Shown piece after piece: positions 8,524-17,409 of a DNA stretch of 64,000 nucleotides (position 1 is the first letter of the stretch; each line of letters begins with the position of its first letter). Origin of the DNA: Jiella soli. Lineage in GTDB: Bacteria; Pseudomonadota; Alphaproteobacteria; Rhizobiales; Rhizobiaceae. The stretch spans positions 643,296-707,295 of the forward strand of contig NZ_JAJAVB010000025.1 of the NCBI RefSeq assembly GCF_020615385.1. Direction: 5' to 3'. The translations under genes and the position numbers were made by a program. The notes beneath the pieces are model-generated. The model did no database searches. It was not told where the DNA came from and saw only the letters and a program-made list of their open reading frames with translations.

Positions 8524-9276
8524 TCAGATCCCGGCGCCCTCGCTGACTGCCGCGGGATCGGGGTCCGGCACGTGTAGCCCGCATTCGCGCTTGGTGTCGT
8601 CCTCCCACCACCAGCGGCCGGCGCGCTCGGGCTCGCCCGGCTGGACCGCCCGGGTGCAGGGAGCGCAGCCGATCGACGGAAAGCCCTTGGCGTGCAGCGC
8701 GTTTATTGGCACGCCGTGACGCTCGACATAGTCGGCAACGCGTGGCCGCGACCAGTCGAAGATCGGGTTCGTCTTCACCAGCTTCCTGACGCTGTCATAG
8801 CCGACGAAGTCCATGTCGTGGCGGTTGGCCGACTGGTCGGCCCGAAGGCCGGTCACCCAGGCGCTCGCGCCGTCGAGCGCCCGTTTCAGCGGCTCGACCT
8901 TGCGCACGCCGCAGCAGGCGAGCCGGAACTCCTTGGCGTAGTAGAAGCCGTCGATCCCCTGTTCTTCGATGAGGGTCTCCAGCGCCTCGGCCCGCGGATA
9001 TTTCGCATGGATGCGCTTGCCGTATTTCTCCTCGGTCTTGCGCCAGACGTCGTAGGTCTCGGGGAACAGCCGACCGGTGTCGAGCGTCACGACCTCGATC
9101 TTGATGGCGTTCGCGAAGATCAGATGGGTGAGCATCTGGTCCTCAATGCCGAGGCTGGTGGTGAAGACGATGCGGCCCTTCACCTTCTCGCGAAGCTGGA
9201 GCAGGCGCTCCAGGGGCGTCAGATCGTGGAACTCCGCGTTCAGCGTTTCGGCGAGGAGCTTCGGATCCTGGATCAT
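8524..9276 (-). CDS. cysH: APS reductase (thioredoxin-dependent, Fe-S type)
   Basis: 250 residues. The PAPS-reductase fold is clear (TTSLGIEDQ, VVTLDTGRLFPETY), with the C-terminal catalytic ECGLH (Cys232). It also has Cys121-Cys122 and Cys204/Cys207, the CC...CxxC set that holds a [4Fe-4S] cluster in enzymes reducing APS rather than PAPS. That fits the absence of an APS kinase domain on CysN: sulfate to APS to sulfite without PAPS. The start overlaps the DUF934 stop by 4 nt (ATGA), so it ends a sulfite-reduction operon. Confidence 0.93.
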   Translation of the reverse strand: MIQDPKLLAETLNAEFHDLTPLERLLQLREKVKGRIVFTTSLGIEDQMLTHLIFANAIKIEVVTLDTGRLFPETYDVWRKTEEKYGKRIHAKYPRAEALETLIEEQGIDGFYYAKEFRLACCGVRKVEPLKRALDGASAWVTGLRADQSANRHDMDFVGYDSVRKLVKTNPIFDWSRPRVADYVERHGVPINALHAKGFPSIGCAPCTRAVQPGEPERAGRWWWEDDTKRECGLHVPDPDPAAVSEGAGI

Positions 9277-9788
9277 GACGCGATGCCTTTCCGTGCGGCG
9301 AGGCGCTGCTCGAGAATGCTCGGCCGCTCGCCATAGCCCGTCTGGTAATGGTCGGTGACCGTGTCCTTCGCCGCCAGCCATTGCTGCACTGGCTGGCGGT
9401 TCGCCATGGTCTCCGGCAGTTCCACCTCGTCGAATCCGCAGGCGAGGATGTCGGCGAACTCGTCGGCGATCAGCGGACCGGAGGCGCGCAGGGTCCTGGC
9501 GAAGCCGGCCCGGCGCAGGCGCCTTGCGAGCGACAGGCCGCGTCCGTCGGAAAAGGCCGGGAACTCGACCGCGATCAGATCGGCACCATCGAAATAGGGC
9601 GCGATGTCTTCGATAAGGGCGTTGCAGGGGACCGAGAGGCCGAAGCCGAGATCCGGCCGGGCCGCGCATGCGGCCTCGGCCAGCGCCAGCGGCACGATGA
9701 CCGGGCCCTCGGCGGCCTTGGCCGCATCGACGCTGTCGATCCGCGTGAAGGCGTCGTTCTTGGCGCCGCTTGCAGCGATCAGGGTCAT
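9273..9788 (-). CDS. DUF934 protein of the sulfite reductase operon
   Basis: 171 residues. Family pattern: VEFPAFSDGRGLSLARRLRR, then RTLRASGPLIADEFADILACGFDEVELPE. DUF934 genes are found almost always between siroheme sulfite reductase and cysH, as here, and are thought to assist sulfite reduction, though no reaction is proven. Coupled on both sides: TAATG with the reductase and ATGA with cysH. No signal peptide or membrane segment. Confidence 0.9.
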   Translation of the reverse strand: MTLIAASGAKNDAFTRIDSVDAAKAAEGPVIVPLALAEAACAARPDLGFGLSVPCNALIEDIAPYFDGADLIAVEFPAFSDGRGLSLARRLRRAGFARTLRASGPLIADEFADILACGFDEVELPETMANRQPVQQWLAAKDTVTDHYQTGYGERPSILEQRLAARKGIAS

Positions 9789-11476
9789 TATTCCGCGGCC
9801 TCCTGGGCTTCGCTGCGGCTTGCAACGAATTCCGTGAACGTCGCCTTGAACGGGTCGAGGCCGGCCCGGCGCACGGTTTCGATGAAGCTCTCCTCACCCT
9901 GCTTTTCGGCAAGATAGGTCTCGACGATCGCCTCGATCGCGCCCGGCACGTCCTCGGCGTCGATGCCGGGACCGAGGCGTTCACCGAGCGCGGCGTGCTC
10001 GGTGGCGTCGCCGCCGACCGTGATCTGGTAGTTCTCGCGCCCGCCCTTTTCGAGCCCGAGAATGCCGATCGCGCCGACATGGTGATGGCCGCAGGCATTG
10101 ATGCAGCCGGAGATCTTGATCGGCAGATGGCCGATCGCCCTTTGCCTGTTCTCGTCGGCGAAGGTCTTCGCGATGCCTTGCGCGATCGGGATCGATTTCG
10201 CCGTCGCCAGCGCGCAGTAGTCGAGGCCCGGGCAGGCGATGATGTCGGTGATGAGGCCGGCATTGGCCGAAGCGAGACCTGCCTCCTTCAGAGCCGCGAA
10301 GACCGCCGGGACGTCATCCTTCTTCACATGCGGCAGGACGAGGTTCTGGCTGTGCGTCACCCGGAACTCGTCGAAGGAGAAGCGCTCGCAGATGTCGGCG
10401 AAGGCCCGCATCTGGTCGGCGCTCATGTCGCCCGGCACGGCGCCGATCTCCTTCAACGCGATGGTCAGCGCGATATAGCCCGGCTGCTTATGGGCAAAGC
10501 CGTTCTGTTCGACGAAGCGGTCGAGCGCCGGGTCGATAGCCCGGGCCTGCTCCAAGACCTCGGAGGTCTCGGCCAGATCCTCATAGGACGGCGGCGCGAA
10601 ATAGGCGGTGATACGCTCCACCTCTTCCTGAGGCGCGTTGATCGTCGGTCCGTCGAGCTTGGCGTATTCCTCTTCGACCCGGGCGCGGAACTCCTCCTCG
10701 CCGGTCTCGTGGACGAGGATCTTCACCCGCGCCTTGAACTTGTTGTCGCGCCGGCCCTCGGAATTATAGACCCGCATCACCGCCTCGAGATAGGCGAGCA
10801 GTTCGTCCTTGGGCAGGAAGTCCTTGATCTTCTTGCCGATCATCGGGGTCCGGCCGAGGCCGCCGCCGACGATGACCTCGTATCCGACGGTGCCATGCGC
10901 GTTTCGCTTCAGCTTCAGGCCGATGTCGTGGACCATGATCGCCGCGCGGTCGTGCTCGGCGCCGGTGACGGCGATCTTGAACTTGCGGGGAAGCCAGACG
11001 AATTCCGGATGCAGGCTCGACCACTGGCGCAAAAGCTCGGCCGTCGGGCGCGGATCCTCGACCTCGTCGGCCGCGACGCCGGCGAACTGGTCGGAGGTGA
11101 CGTTGCGGATGCAGTTGCCTGAGGTCTGGATGCAGTGCATCTCGACATCGGCGAGACGGTCCAGGATGTCCGGCACGTCCTTCAGCTTCGGCCAGTTGAA
11201 CTGCAGGTTCTGGCGCGTCGTGAAGTGGCCGTAGCCCTTGTCGTAGGTGTCGGCGATGTGCGCGAGTTGCCTCAGCTGCCGCGAATTCAGCGTGCCATAG
11301 GGCACGGCGATGCGCAGCATGTAGGCGTGGAGCTGGAGATAGAGCCCGTTCTTGAGGCGCAGGGGCTTGAACTCGTCCTCGGTCAGCGAGCCGTCGAGCC
11401 GCCGCTCCACCTGGCCCCGGAACTGGGCGACGCGCTCGCGTACGAAGCGTTCGTCGAATTCGTCGTAGCGGTACAT
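9788..11476 (-). CDS. cysI: Ferredoxin-type nitrite/sulfite reductase (assimilatory sulfite reductase)
   Basis: 562 residues. Two half-repeats of the siroheme reductase fold: HFTTRQNLQFNWPKL and TSGNCIRNVTSD in the first, then CPGLDYCALA and SGCINACGHHHVG in the second, which provide the Cys ligands of the [4Fe-4S]-siroheme centre. The size and the neighbours (DUF2849, DUF934, cysH) indicate sulfite rather than nitrite reduction, six electrons to sulfide in the cytosol. It heads a tightly coupled trio with DUF934 and cysH. A dedicated flavoprotein subunit is not in the window, so ferredoxin is the probable donor. Confidence 0.92.
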   Translation of the reverse strand: MYRYDEFDERFVRERVAQFRGQVERRLDGSLTEDEFKPLRLKNGLYLQLHAYMLRIAVPYGTLNSRQLRQLAHIADTYDKGYGHFTTRQNLQFNWPKLKDVPDILDRLADVEMHCIQTSGNCIRNVTSDQFAGVAADEVEDPRPTAELLRQWSSLHPEFVWLPRKFKIAVTGAEHDRAAIMVHDIGLKLKRNAHGTVGYEVIVGGGLGRTPMIGKKIKDFLPKDELLAYLEAVMRVYNSEGRRDNKFKARVKILVHETGEEEFRARVEEEYAKLDGPTINAPQEEVERITAYFAPPSYEDLAETSEVLEQARAIDPALDRFVEQNGFAHKQPGYIALTIALKEIGAVPGDMSADQMRAFADICERFSFDEFRVTHSQNLVLPHVKKDDVPAVFAALKEAGLASANAGLITDIIACPGLDYCALATAKSIPIAQGIAKTFADENRQRAIGHLPIKISGCINACGHHHVGAIGILGLEKGGRENYQITVGGDATEHAALGERLGPGIDAEDVPGAIEAIVETYLAEKQGEESFIETVRRAGLDPFKATFTEFVASRSEAQEAAE

Positions 11477-11551
11477 GGCTCTTCCCTTGGAAATCGTCTG
11501 GCTGCGGCGGCGCCCGGACCGGCGCTTTGCCCCATTCCATTGCGTGGTGTC

Positions 11552-11902
11552 TCAGCCGAGCGGCGTGTATTCGGCCTGCTTGCCCATGTCCGGGTGGACC
11601 GACGGGCCCTTCTGGCGCATGGCGTCGCGGAAGTGGCGCGCGATGGGCAGGCCGGTGCCGTTGATGTCCACCGGCACGAGATAGGGATCGACAACCATGT
11701 TGGCCGCAGCCGCCGCCTTGCCCTCGGCCTCCATCTCGGCCGCGGTCTCCGCGTCATAGGCGACGCGCGCGGCCGACGGATCGAGCGTCCAGCCCTTGTC
11801 GGTCAGGAAGACGACGTCGCCCTCCAGGAGATGGTTCGCCATCACGATCGCCGGCAGCTTGTCGCCGCGGACCTTCGATCCCGCACGGTGGTCCTTCGCC
11901 AT
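11552..11902 (-). CDS. DUF2849 protein upstream of sulfite reductase
   Basis: 116 residues, soluble, no signal. Pattern of DUF2849: LPAIVMANHLLEGDVVFLTDKGW, ending with a segment around YLVPVD and GLPIARHFRDAMRQKGP. Members of this small alphaproteobacterial family sit upstream of cysI, usually after the siroheme synthase gene; that synthase is not in this window. Function unknown; a role in siroheme supply or redox coupling to the reductase is inference from context. The 75-nt gap to cysI suggests one transcript. Confidence 0.85.
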   Translation of the reverse strand: MAKDHRAGSKVRGDKLPAIVMANHLLEGDVVFLTDKGWTLDPSAARVAYDAETAAEMEAEGKAAAAANMVVDPYLVPVDINGTGLPIARHFRDAMRQKGPSVHPDMGKQAEYTPLG

Positions 11903-12117
11903 GCCCGTCTCCGCCTCTTCCTGCGCCGTCCTGGCGGCGATCGCGCCATAAGGCGACCCCGGCCAGTTTGTCAGCGTTCTAGATAGGCCGGATCGGCCGG
12001 AGGGTCACCGGCGGGATTTGCGGATTGGGTGGGGGAAGAGGAATGGATTTGCGGGCAAGGGGGGCGGCGAGAAAATTCGTGCGGGCGGGGGGTCTGCGAG
12101 CCGTTCCCACACGTAGG

Positions 12118-12151
12118 AACGCCGCCCGCCGTGATGACGGCGGGCGGCGTT
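12118..12151 (-). terminator. Strong hairpin downstream of the TonB receptor gene
   Basis: A perfect 15-bp stem (12118-12132 with 12137-12151) closes a gatg loop. It lies about 50 nt after the stop of the TonB-dependent receptor on the minus strand. No T-run follows on that strand, so it may stop transcription with help, stabilise the 3' end, or serve both directions against the DUF2849 promoter. The surrounding 11903-12203 stretch holds no other feature I can support. Confidence 0.6.
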
Positions 12152-12203
12152 GCGCATCCCCGGAGCGAGGTCAGAGTCCGGGGCGGCGATCTTTCGCCGA
12201 GCG

Positions 12204-14312
12204 TTAGAAGCGGTAGCGCAGGCTGCCGATGACCTTGCGGCCTTCGTCGCGGTAGCAATAGCCCGAGGTGCATATCGCCTTCTGCTCGTCGAACAGGTTC
12301 TTGGCGTTGACCTGCAGCTTCACGCCGTCGAAATCGGGGTCGAGTGCGCCGAAATCGTAGGAGAGCGCGGCGTCGACGAAGTAGCGATCGGAATTGTCGA
12401 TCGTGTTGAGGTCGTCGCCGAAGCTCGTTCCGACATAGCGGACGCCCGCGCCGATCCCGAGCCCTGCGAGCCGCGATCCCGGCTGGAAGTCGTAGTGGCC
12501 CCAGATCGCGGCAATGTCGTTCGGCACGCCCGAGAGTTCCTTGCCGACGGTGCCGGCGGCACCGGCATCGATGGTCATCTCCATATGCGTGTAGGACGCG
12601 ATGAGGCTGAGGCCGTTGTCGAGGGAGGTCCGGGCTTCGAACTCGACGCCCTTCGATGTGAGGTCGAGCTGGCGCTGCTTGTTGATGCCGGTCGATGCAT
12701 CGAAGACGACGCCATCCTGCTGGGTAATGTGGAAATAGTCCGCCGTCAGAACCGCATTCGCGTCCGGGATCTCGTATTTGACGCCGACTTCCACCTGCTC
12801 GGCGATGGTCGGATCGGCGGTGCGGCTGACGCTGGAATTCAAATCGTCATAGACATTGCCGATGTTCGGGGAGAAGGAGCTCGAATAGTTGGCATAGGGA
12901 ATGATGCCCCATTCGGTGCGGTAGGAGAGGCCGGCCCGGCCGGAAAACGCTTCGTCCTTCTGCCCGGTCTCGCTGTAGTCGGTGGCGTGCGACGTCGTGT
13001 CGACCCAGTCGTAGCGGCCGCTGAGGAACAGGTTGAAGTTGTTCCACTCCATCTGGTCGTGCAGATAGACGCCGGTCTGGTTGGTGTCCTGGCCGCCGTC
13101 ATAGGCGAGATCGGCGTTCCGGATTGCGTCGAGGGAGACGTAGTCCAGCGCCTGCGCGCCGTCATAGGAGGCCCAGGTATAGTCGAGCCCGGCGACGGCG
13201 GTGTGTGCCACGGGACCGGTGTCGAAGGTGAACTGGGCCATGTTGTCGACGACGAAGGTCGACACGTCCTCCTGATAGTGTCCCCAGTAGCGGGCAAGAT
13301 CCGGTGCGCCGGCATCGTAGAGCCCGCTATATTCGAGATCGGCATCGACATGGCTGTAGCGCAGGTTCTGGCGCACGGTCAGAAGATCGCTGAAGCGGTG
13401 CTCGAACTCGTAGCCGATACGGCCCTGTTCCTGGGTGAAGTCGTTGTAGCGCGGGTCGCCGTTGTAGATATCCGAGACTTGCCCGTAGGAGGGATTGTAG
13501 AAGGCGGCAGTGCCGCCCGTGACGCTGCGCGAGAGTTCGCCGAGGATGGTCAGAGACGTGTCGCCGTCGGGCCTGAACGCCAGCGCGGGGGCGATGTAGT
13601 ACTTGTCATCCGGATAGCCCTCGAGCCAGGTGTCGGACTTCCTCGCCACGCCGGTCACCCGGTAGAGGATCGTGCCCGAGGCGTTTGCCGGGCCGGTTGC
13701 GTCGAAATTCGCCTGATAGCGTTGATCTTCGCCGTAGATCAGCTCGATCTCGTGGAACGGGACGTCCTTCGGACGCTTGGTGACGAGGTTCACGATGCCG
13801 CCGGGACCGCTGACGCCGTAGAGAGACGAGGCCGGCCCCTTCAGGATGGTGATGCCTTCCAGGCCATAAGGCTCGGTCTTGTAGAGGCCGGTCGGCGAAT
13901 TGTACTGGCGCAGGCCGTCGCGGAAGAGCCCGTTGTAATAGGCGTTGAAGCCACGCAGCGTGAAGGCGTCGAAGCGGCTGTCGAAGCCGAAATTGCCGGT
14001 GTTCGCGCTTGCCGTGTAGGTGAGCGCCTCGTTCAGCGTCCGCGGTTCCTGATCCTCGATCTGGTCCTCGGTGACGACGGAAACGGCCTGCGGGATTTCG
14101 GCGATCGGCGTGTCGACCTTGGTGCCGATCCGGTCCTGCCTCGCGACATAGCCGTCCTGCTTCAGGATGTCGTTGCTCTCGGACTCGATCTGCACCGTGT
14201 CGAGATTGATGACGAGCCCGTTCTCCTGTGCGTGCGCGGCCAGGGGCCCTGCCATCAGGCCGATACCGCTCGCCAGGAGGGCTCGGTAGCTGGACTTTCT
14301 TCCGGTGTTCAT
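12204..14312 (-). CDS. TonB-dependent siderophore receptor
   Basis: 702 residues from ATG 14312 (GGAGAGG upstream; longer frames to 14459 lack support). A signal peptide (to about residue 28, LAAHAQ) precedes a TonB-box region, a plug domain (IPQAVSVVTEDQIEDQEPRTL, TLRGFNAYYNGLFRDG, ILKGPASSLYGVSGPGGIVN) and a 22-strand barrel ending in the aromatic LRYRF. This is the hydroxamate (ferrichrome/ferrioxamine, FhuA/FoxA-like) branch. It imports a ferric siderophore across the outer membrane with TonB-ExbBD energy. No permease or TonB genes are beside it. An iron-operator-like site lies upstream. Confidence 0.92.
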   Translation of the reverse strand: MNTGRKSSYRALLASGIGLMAGPLAAHAQENGLVINLDTVQIESESNDILKQDGYVARQDRIGTKVDTPIAEIPQAVSVVTEDQIEDQEPRTLNEALTYTASANTGNFGFDSRFDAFTLRGFNAYYNGLFRDGLRQYNSPTGLYKTEPYGLEGITILKGPASSLYGVSGPGGIVNLVTKRPKDVPFHEIELIYGEDQRYQANFDATGPANASGTILYRVTGVARKSDTWLEGYPDDKYYIAPALAFRPDGDTSLTILGELSRSVTGGTAAFYNPSYGQVSDIYNGDPRYNDFTQEQGRIGYEFEHRFSDLLTVRQNLRYSHVDADLEYSGLYDAGAPDLARYWGHYQEDVSTFVVDNMAQFTFDTGPVAHTAVAGLDYTWASYDGAQALDYVSLDAIRNADLAYDGGQDTNQTGVYLHDQMEWNNFNLFLSGRYDWVDTTSHATDYSETGQKDEAFSGRAGLSYRTEWGIIPYANYSSSFSPNIGNVYDDLNSSVSRTADPTIAEQVEVGVKYEIPDANAVLTADYFHITQQDGVVFDASTGINKQRQLDLTSKGVEFEARTSLDNGLSLIASYTHMEMTIDAGAAGTVGKELSGVPNDIAAIWGHYDFQPGSRLAGLGIGAGVRYVGTSFGDDLNTIDNSDRYFVDAALSYDFGALDPDFDGVKLQVNAKNLFDEQKAICTSGYCYRDEGRKVIGSLRYRF

Positions 14313-14353
14313 GGACCTCTCCGTCATCTGCGACCGAAACCTCGTCACAAACA

Positions 14354-14368
14354 TGAGTATAAGAGTCA
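14354..14368. promoter_or_regulatory. Candidate iron-responsive (RirA-type) operator
   Basis: TGA-N9-TCA (tgagtataagagtca) centred about 50 nt upstream of the siderophore receptor start, in an AT-rich patch. TGA-N9-TCA is the core of the iron-responsive operator bound by RirA in rhizobia. On the minus strand a TTGACT overlaps it, which could be the -35 element of the receptor promoter. A Fur/Irr-type site was not evident. One short motif match, so tentative. Confidence 0.42.
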
Positions 14369-14653
14369 AGATAACGTGCAGGCGCGGCGCCAAGGGCCCA
14401 TTCGACGTGGCAGACCGGCAACAGTCGGCTTTCTCCCACAGCCGCGGCATTCGCACCATGGCGCTCGGCCCGTGCGGCTGGGTTGTCCTCGCTGCGAGCT
14501 AGCCGACGAACGGCCGATTTGCCCTCAGGGCAGGAGCCGGTCACTATGGCCCCGGGCATCGTCGGGCATTCGGCTCGAACCGCGGGCGGCAGGGAGGCCG
14601 CACCGGGGTCCTTTCGATGCTCGGACGAGATTTGTCCTTGGGAGGAAAGACGC

Positions 14654-15883
14654 ATGAAATTTTTGAAGACGGTTCTGATGGCGGGGGCCGCGACGGCGCT
14701 CGCAGGCTCCGCGAGCGCGGCGGACGGCAGCGGAATCAGCAACGACGCCGTCAAGATTGGCATGATCCTCGACATGTCCGGCGCCTATTCGGCGCTCGAC
14801 GGTGAGGGGTCGGTGGCCGCGGTCCAGATGGCGATCGACGAGATGGGCGGCAAGATCAACGGCGCGCCGATCGAGCTGATGTCCGGCGATCACCAGAACA
14901 AGGCAGACATCGGCACCAACATCGCACGCCAATGGGCCGATCAGGAGCATGTCGACCTGATCCTCGGCGGGGCGAATTCCGGCGTCGGCATCGCGCTGCA
15001 GGAGATCACCAGCGAGAAGAACGTCGCCTATATCAACAATGGCGGCGCGACCAACGCCCTCACCAACGAGAACTGCGCTCCCGCGACGGGTCTCCACTGG
15101 ACCTACGATACCGACGCGCTCGCCAACGGCACGGCCGTGGCGATGGTGAAGGAGGGCAACACCTCCTGGTACTTCATCACCGCCGACTACACCTTCGGCC
15201 ACAATCTCGAAAAGACGGCGGCCAATGCCGTGAAGGCGAACGGCGGGACGGTCGTCGGCGAGGTCGCCGCTCCGTTCCCGACCGCGGACTTCTCCTCCTT
15301 CCTCCTCCAGGCGCAGGGCTCGGGCGCCCAGGTGATCGGGCTCGCCAATGCCGGCACCGATACGCAGAACTCGGTCAAGCAGGCGCAGGAATTCGGCATC
15401 GTCCAGGGCGGCCAGAAGCTCGCCTCGCTCCTGCTCTTCCTTACCGATGTCGATGCCCTCGGTCTGAATGCGGCGCAGGGGCTGACGCTGACGACCGGCT
15501 TCTACTGGGATTTCGACGACAAGGCGCGCGAGTGGAGCGCGAAGTTCGAGGAGAAGACCGGCTCCAAGCCCACAATGGTGCAGGCGGGGATGTATTCCTC
15601 GGCTCTGCAATATCTCAAGGCCGTCGAGGCGACCGGCACGGACGACCCCAAGAAAGTCGTCGCGCAGCTGAAGACGATGCCGATCGAGGACGCCTTCGCC
15701 CGCAACGGCAAGGTCCGCGCCGACGGTCTGATGGTTCACGACATGTATCTCGCCCAGGTGAAGACGCCGGACGAGAGCAAGGAGAAGTGGGACTACTACA
15801 AGATCATCCGCACCATCCCCGGCGATCAGGCCTTCCAGTCGCTCGAGGACGGCAGCTGCGAGGCGGCCAAGAAGGCGCAATAG
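14654..15883 (+). CDS. Branched-chain amino acid-type ABC transporter binding protein
   Basis: 409 residues from ATG 14654, preceded by GGAGGAAAG. Signal peptide ends near residue 23 (AGSASAADG). The mature chain is a type I periplasmic binding protein of the LivJ family: VKIGMILDMSGAYSALDGEGSVAAVQMAIDEMGG, then NIARQWADQEHVDLILGG and the hinge-region NGKVRADGLMVHDMYL near the end. Ligand could be an amino acid, amide or aromatic acid; sequence alone does not tell. No permease or ATPase genes are adjacent, so it is an orphan in this window. A hairpin terminator follows. Confidence 0.9.
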   Translation: MKFLKTVLMAGAATALAGSASAADGSGISNDAVKIGMILDMSGAYSALDGEGSVAAVQMAIDEMGGKINGAPIELMSGDHQNKADIGTNIARQWADQEHVDLILGGANSGVGIALQEITSEKNVAYINNGGATNALTNENCAPATGLHWTYDTDALANGTAVAMVKEGNTSWYFITADYTFGHNLEKTAANAVKANGGTVVGEVAAPFPTADFSSFLLQAQGSGAQVIGLANAGTDTQNSVKQAQEFGIVQGGQKLASLLLFLTDVDALGLNAAQGLTLTTGFYWDFDDKAREWSAKFEEKTGSKPTMVQAGMYSSALQYLKAVEATGTDDPKKVVAQLKTMPIEDAFARNGKVRADGLMVHDMYLAQVKTPDESKEKWDYYKIIRTIPGDQAFQSLEDGSCEAAKKAQ

Positions 15884-15896
15884 CGACGCGCTAGGG

Positions 15897-15925
15897 CGGT
15901 CCGCGGCTTCCTATGCCGCGGACCG
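15897..15925 (+). terminator. Hairpin terminator after binding-protein gene
   Basis: A perfect 11-bp stem (15897-15907 with 15915-15925) with a 7-nt loop, starting 14 nt after the stop codon. GC-rich, without a clear T-run, so termination strength is uncertain. It is placed between convergent genes and may work from both sides. Confidence 0.6.
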
Positions 15926-16023
15926 TCCGACATCCCTTTGCACCTCGAATCCGGCACCAGGGCCACTCCTCAGGCGAGGGAGGGGGCCGAGGGGCGCGAC
16001 GGCGTCGGACCGGCGGCCGGCCC

Positions 16024-17274
16024 TCAGATCGCCTCGCCCTGCAGCAGCCGCGGGCTCGGCCCGCGGCCCATTCCCGCGGCCTGGCCGATGAAGAAATCCT
16101 TCAGCGGGGGAGCGCGGTCGACGAGCGACAGGCCGAAGGAGCGCACCGCGCGCAGCAGCCCGACATCGTTGGAGAAGAGCCGGTTCAGGACGTCGGTGGT
16201 GACGCCCATCTGCAGCGTGTCGAAGCGGCGCCAGCGCTGATAGGTCTCGAGCACGTCGAGCGCGCCGATGTCGAGGCCGCGGCGCTCGGCTTCCACCACG
16301 GTCTCGGCGAGCGCGGCGGCATCCTTGAAGCCGAGGTTCAGGCCCTGTCCCGCAATGGGGTGGATGCCGTGCGCGGCGTCGCCGGCGAGCGCTACCCGCG
16401 GCTTGACGAAATCGCGGGCGAGCGTGAGGCCGAGCGGGAAGGCCCGGCGCGGCCCCTCGACGGTGAGGGCGCCGAGCTTGTGGCCGAAGCGCTGTTCGAG
16501 TTCCAGTTCGAAGACGAGGTCGTCCGCCGCGATCAGCCGCTCCGCCTCGCGCGTCGTCTCGGTCCAGACGAGCGAGGAGCGGTTGCCCTTGAGCGGCAGG
16601 ATGGCGAACGGGCCGGACGGCAGGAAATGCTCTTCCGCGCGCCCTTCATGCGGGCGCTCATGGGCGACCGTCGCGACGATGCCGGACTGGCCGTAGTCCC
16701 AGTGGAGCGTGCGGATGCCGGCCATGTCGCGGATCTTCGACTTGACGCCGTCGCAAGCGATCAGGAGCCGCGCGCCGATCGATCCGCCGCCGGCAAGCCG
16801 GACCGTCACCGCCGCCATGCCCTGCTCGATTCCCGATACCGCAACGCCCTGGCGGACGGCGATGCCGAGTTCGCCGGCGCGCTTGCGCAGGGCGCCGTTC
16901 AGCACCGTGTTCGCCAGCATGTTGGCGAAGGGCTCGCCGGGCTTCGCCTCGCCGCCGAAGGTGAGGAAGACGGGCCGCACCGCATCGCCGGTCCGGGAAT
17001 CAGTGACGATCATCTCGGTGATTGGCTGCGCCTCGTCCTTGACCTCGTCCCATACGCCGAGCCGGGACAGCATGCGCACGGCGGCGGCGGCGATGGCCGA
17101 GGCGCGCGCGTCCTTCTCCCAGACGCCCTCCGGCGCCGCGTCGACGAGAACGATCTCAAGATGCGGCGCCGCACTCTTGATGGCAACGGCGGTGGTGAGG
17201 CCAACATAGCCGGCACCGGCAATGACGATGTCGGCGCGCTCGCCGGGCTCGGCTTGGGCAGTAGTTTCGGCCAT
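16024..17274 (-). CDS. UbiH/UbiF/COQ6-family FAD-dependent hydroxylase
   Basis: 416 residues from ATG 17274 (longer frames upstream overlap tesB and are rejected). N-terminal FAD motif IVIAGAGYVGLTTAVAI, the DG-type motif LIACDGVKSKIRD in the middle, and the second FAD motif GDAAHGIHPIAGQGLNLGFKDA near residue 290-310. These are the signatures of flavin monooxygenases that hydroxylate the ring of ubiquinone precursors. Which ring position is modified cannot be said. It runs divergently from tesB and convergently to the binding-protein gene. Confidence 0.9.
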   Translation of the reverse strand: MAETTAQAEPGERADIVIAGAGYVGLTTAVAIKSAAPHLEIVLVDAAPEGVWEKDARASAIAAAAVRMLSRLGVWDEVKDEAQPITEMIVTDSRTGDAVRPVFLTFGGEAKPGEPFANMLANTVLNGALRKRAGELGIAVRQGVAVSGIEQGMAAVTVRLAGGGSIGARLLIACDGVKSKIRDMAGIRTLHWDYGQSGIVATVAHERPHEGRAEEHFLPSGPFAILPLKGNRSSLVWTETTREAERLIAADDLVFELELEQRFGHKLGALTVEGPRRAFPLGLTLARDFVKPRVALAGDAAHGIHPIAGQGLNLGFKDAAALAETVVEAERRGLDIGALDVLETYQRWRRFDTLQMGVTTDVLNRLFSNDVGLLRAVRSFGLSLVDRAPPLKDFFIGQAAGMGRGPSPRLLQGEAI

Positions 17275-17409
17275 AAGGGTCTCCTCGCTGACGAGCGGCC
17301 TATAGCAGATGGCGCTCATGGCGGTCGATGATTGTGCGTCTTGGGCGGCGGGATGCGGCGGGTGGACCTCCGGTCCCGGTCCGGCCCTGTCGTGATGGAG
17401 TAGACTAGG

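Noticed and set aside
8524-10263. 579-codon minus-strand frame covering cysH and DUF934
   Set aside because: The upstream part is an Arg/Ser-rich out-of-frame reading of the sulfite reductase and DUF934 genes; only the cysH part from 9276 is real.
12150-14657. Very long plus-strand open frame antisense to the TonB receptor
   Set aside because: It has Val/Ala/Gly/Arg-biased composition typical of antisense frames in GC-rich genes; the minus strand shows a full receptor with signal, plug and barrel.
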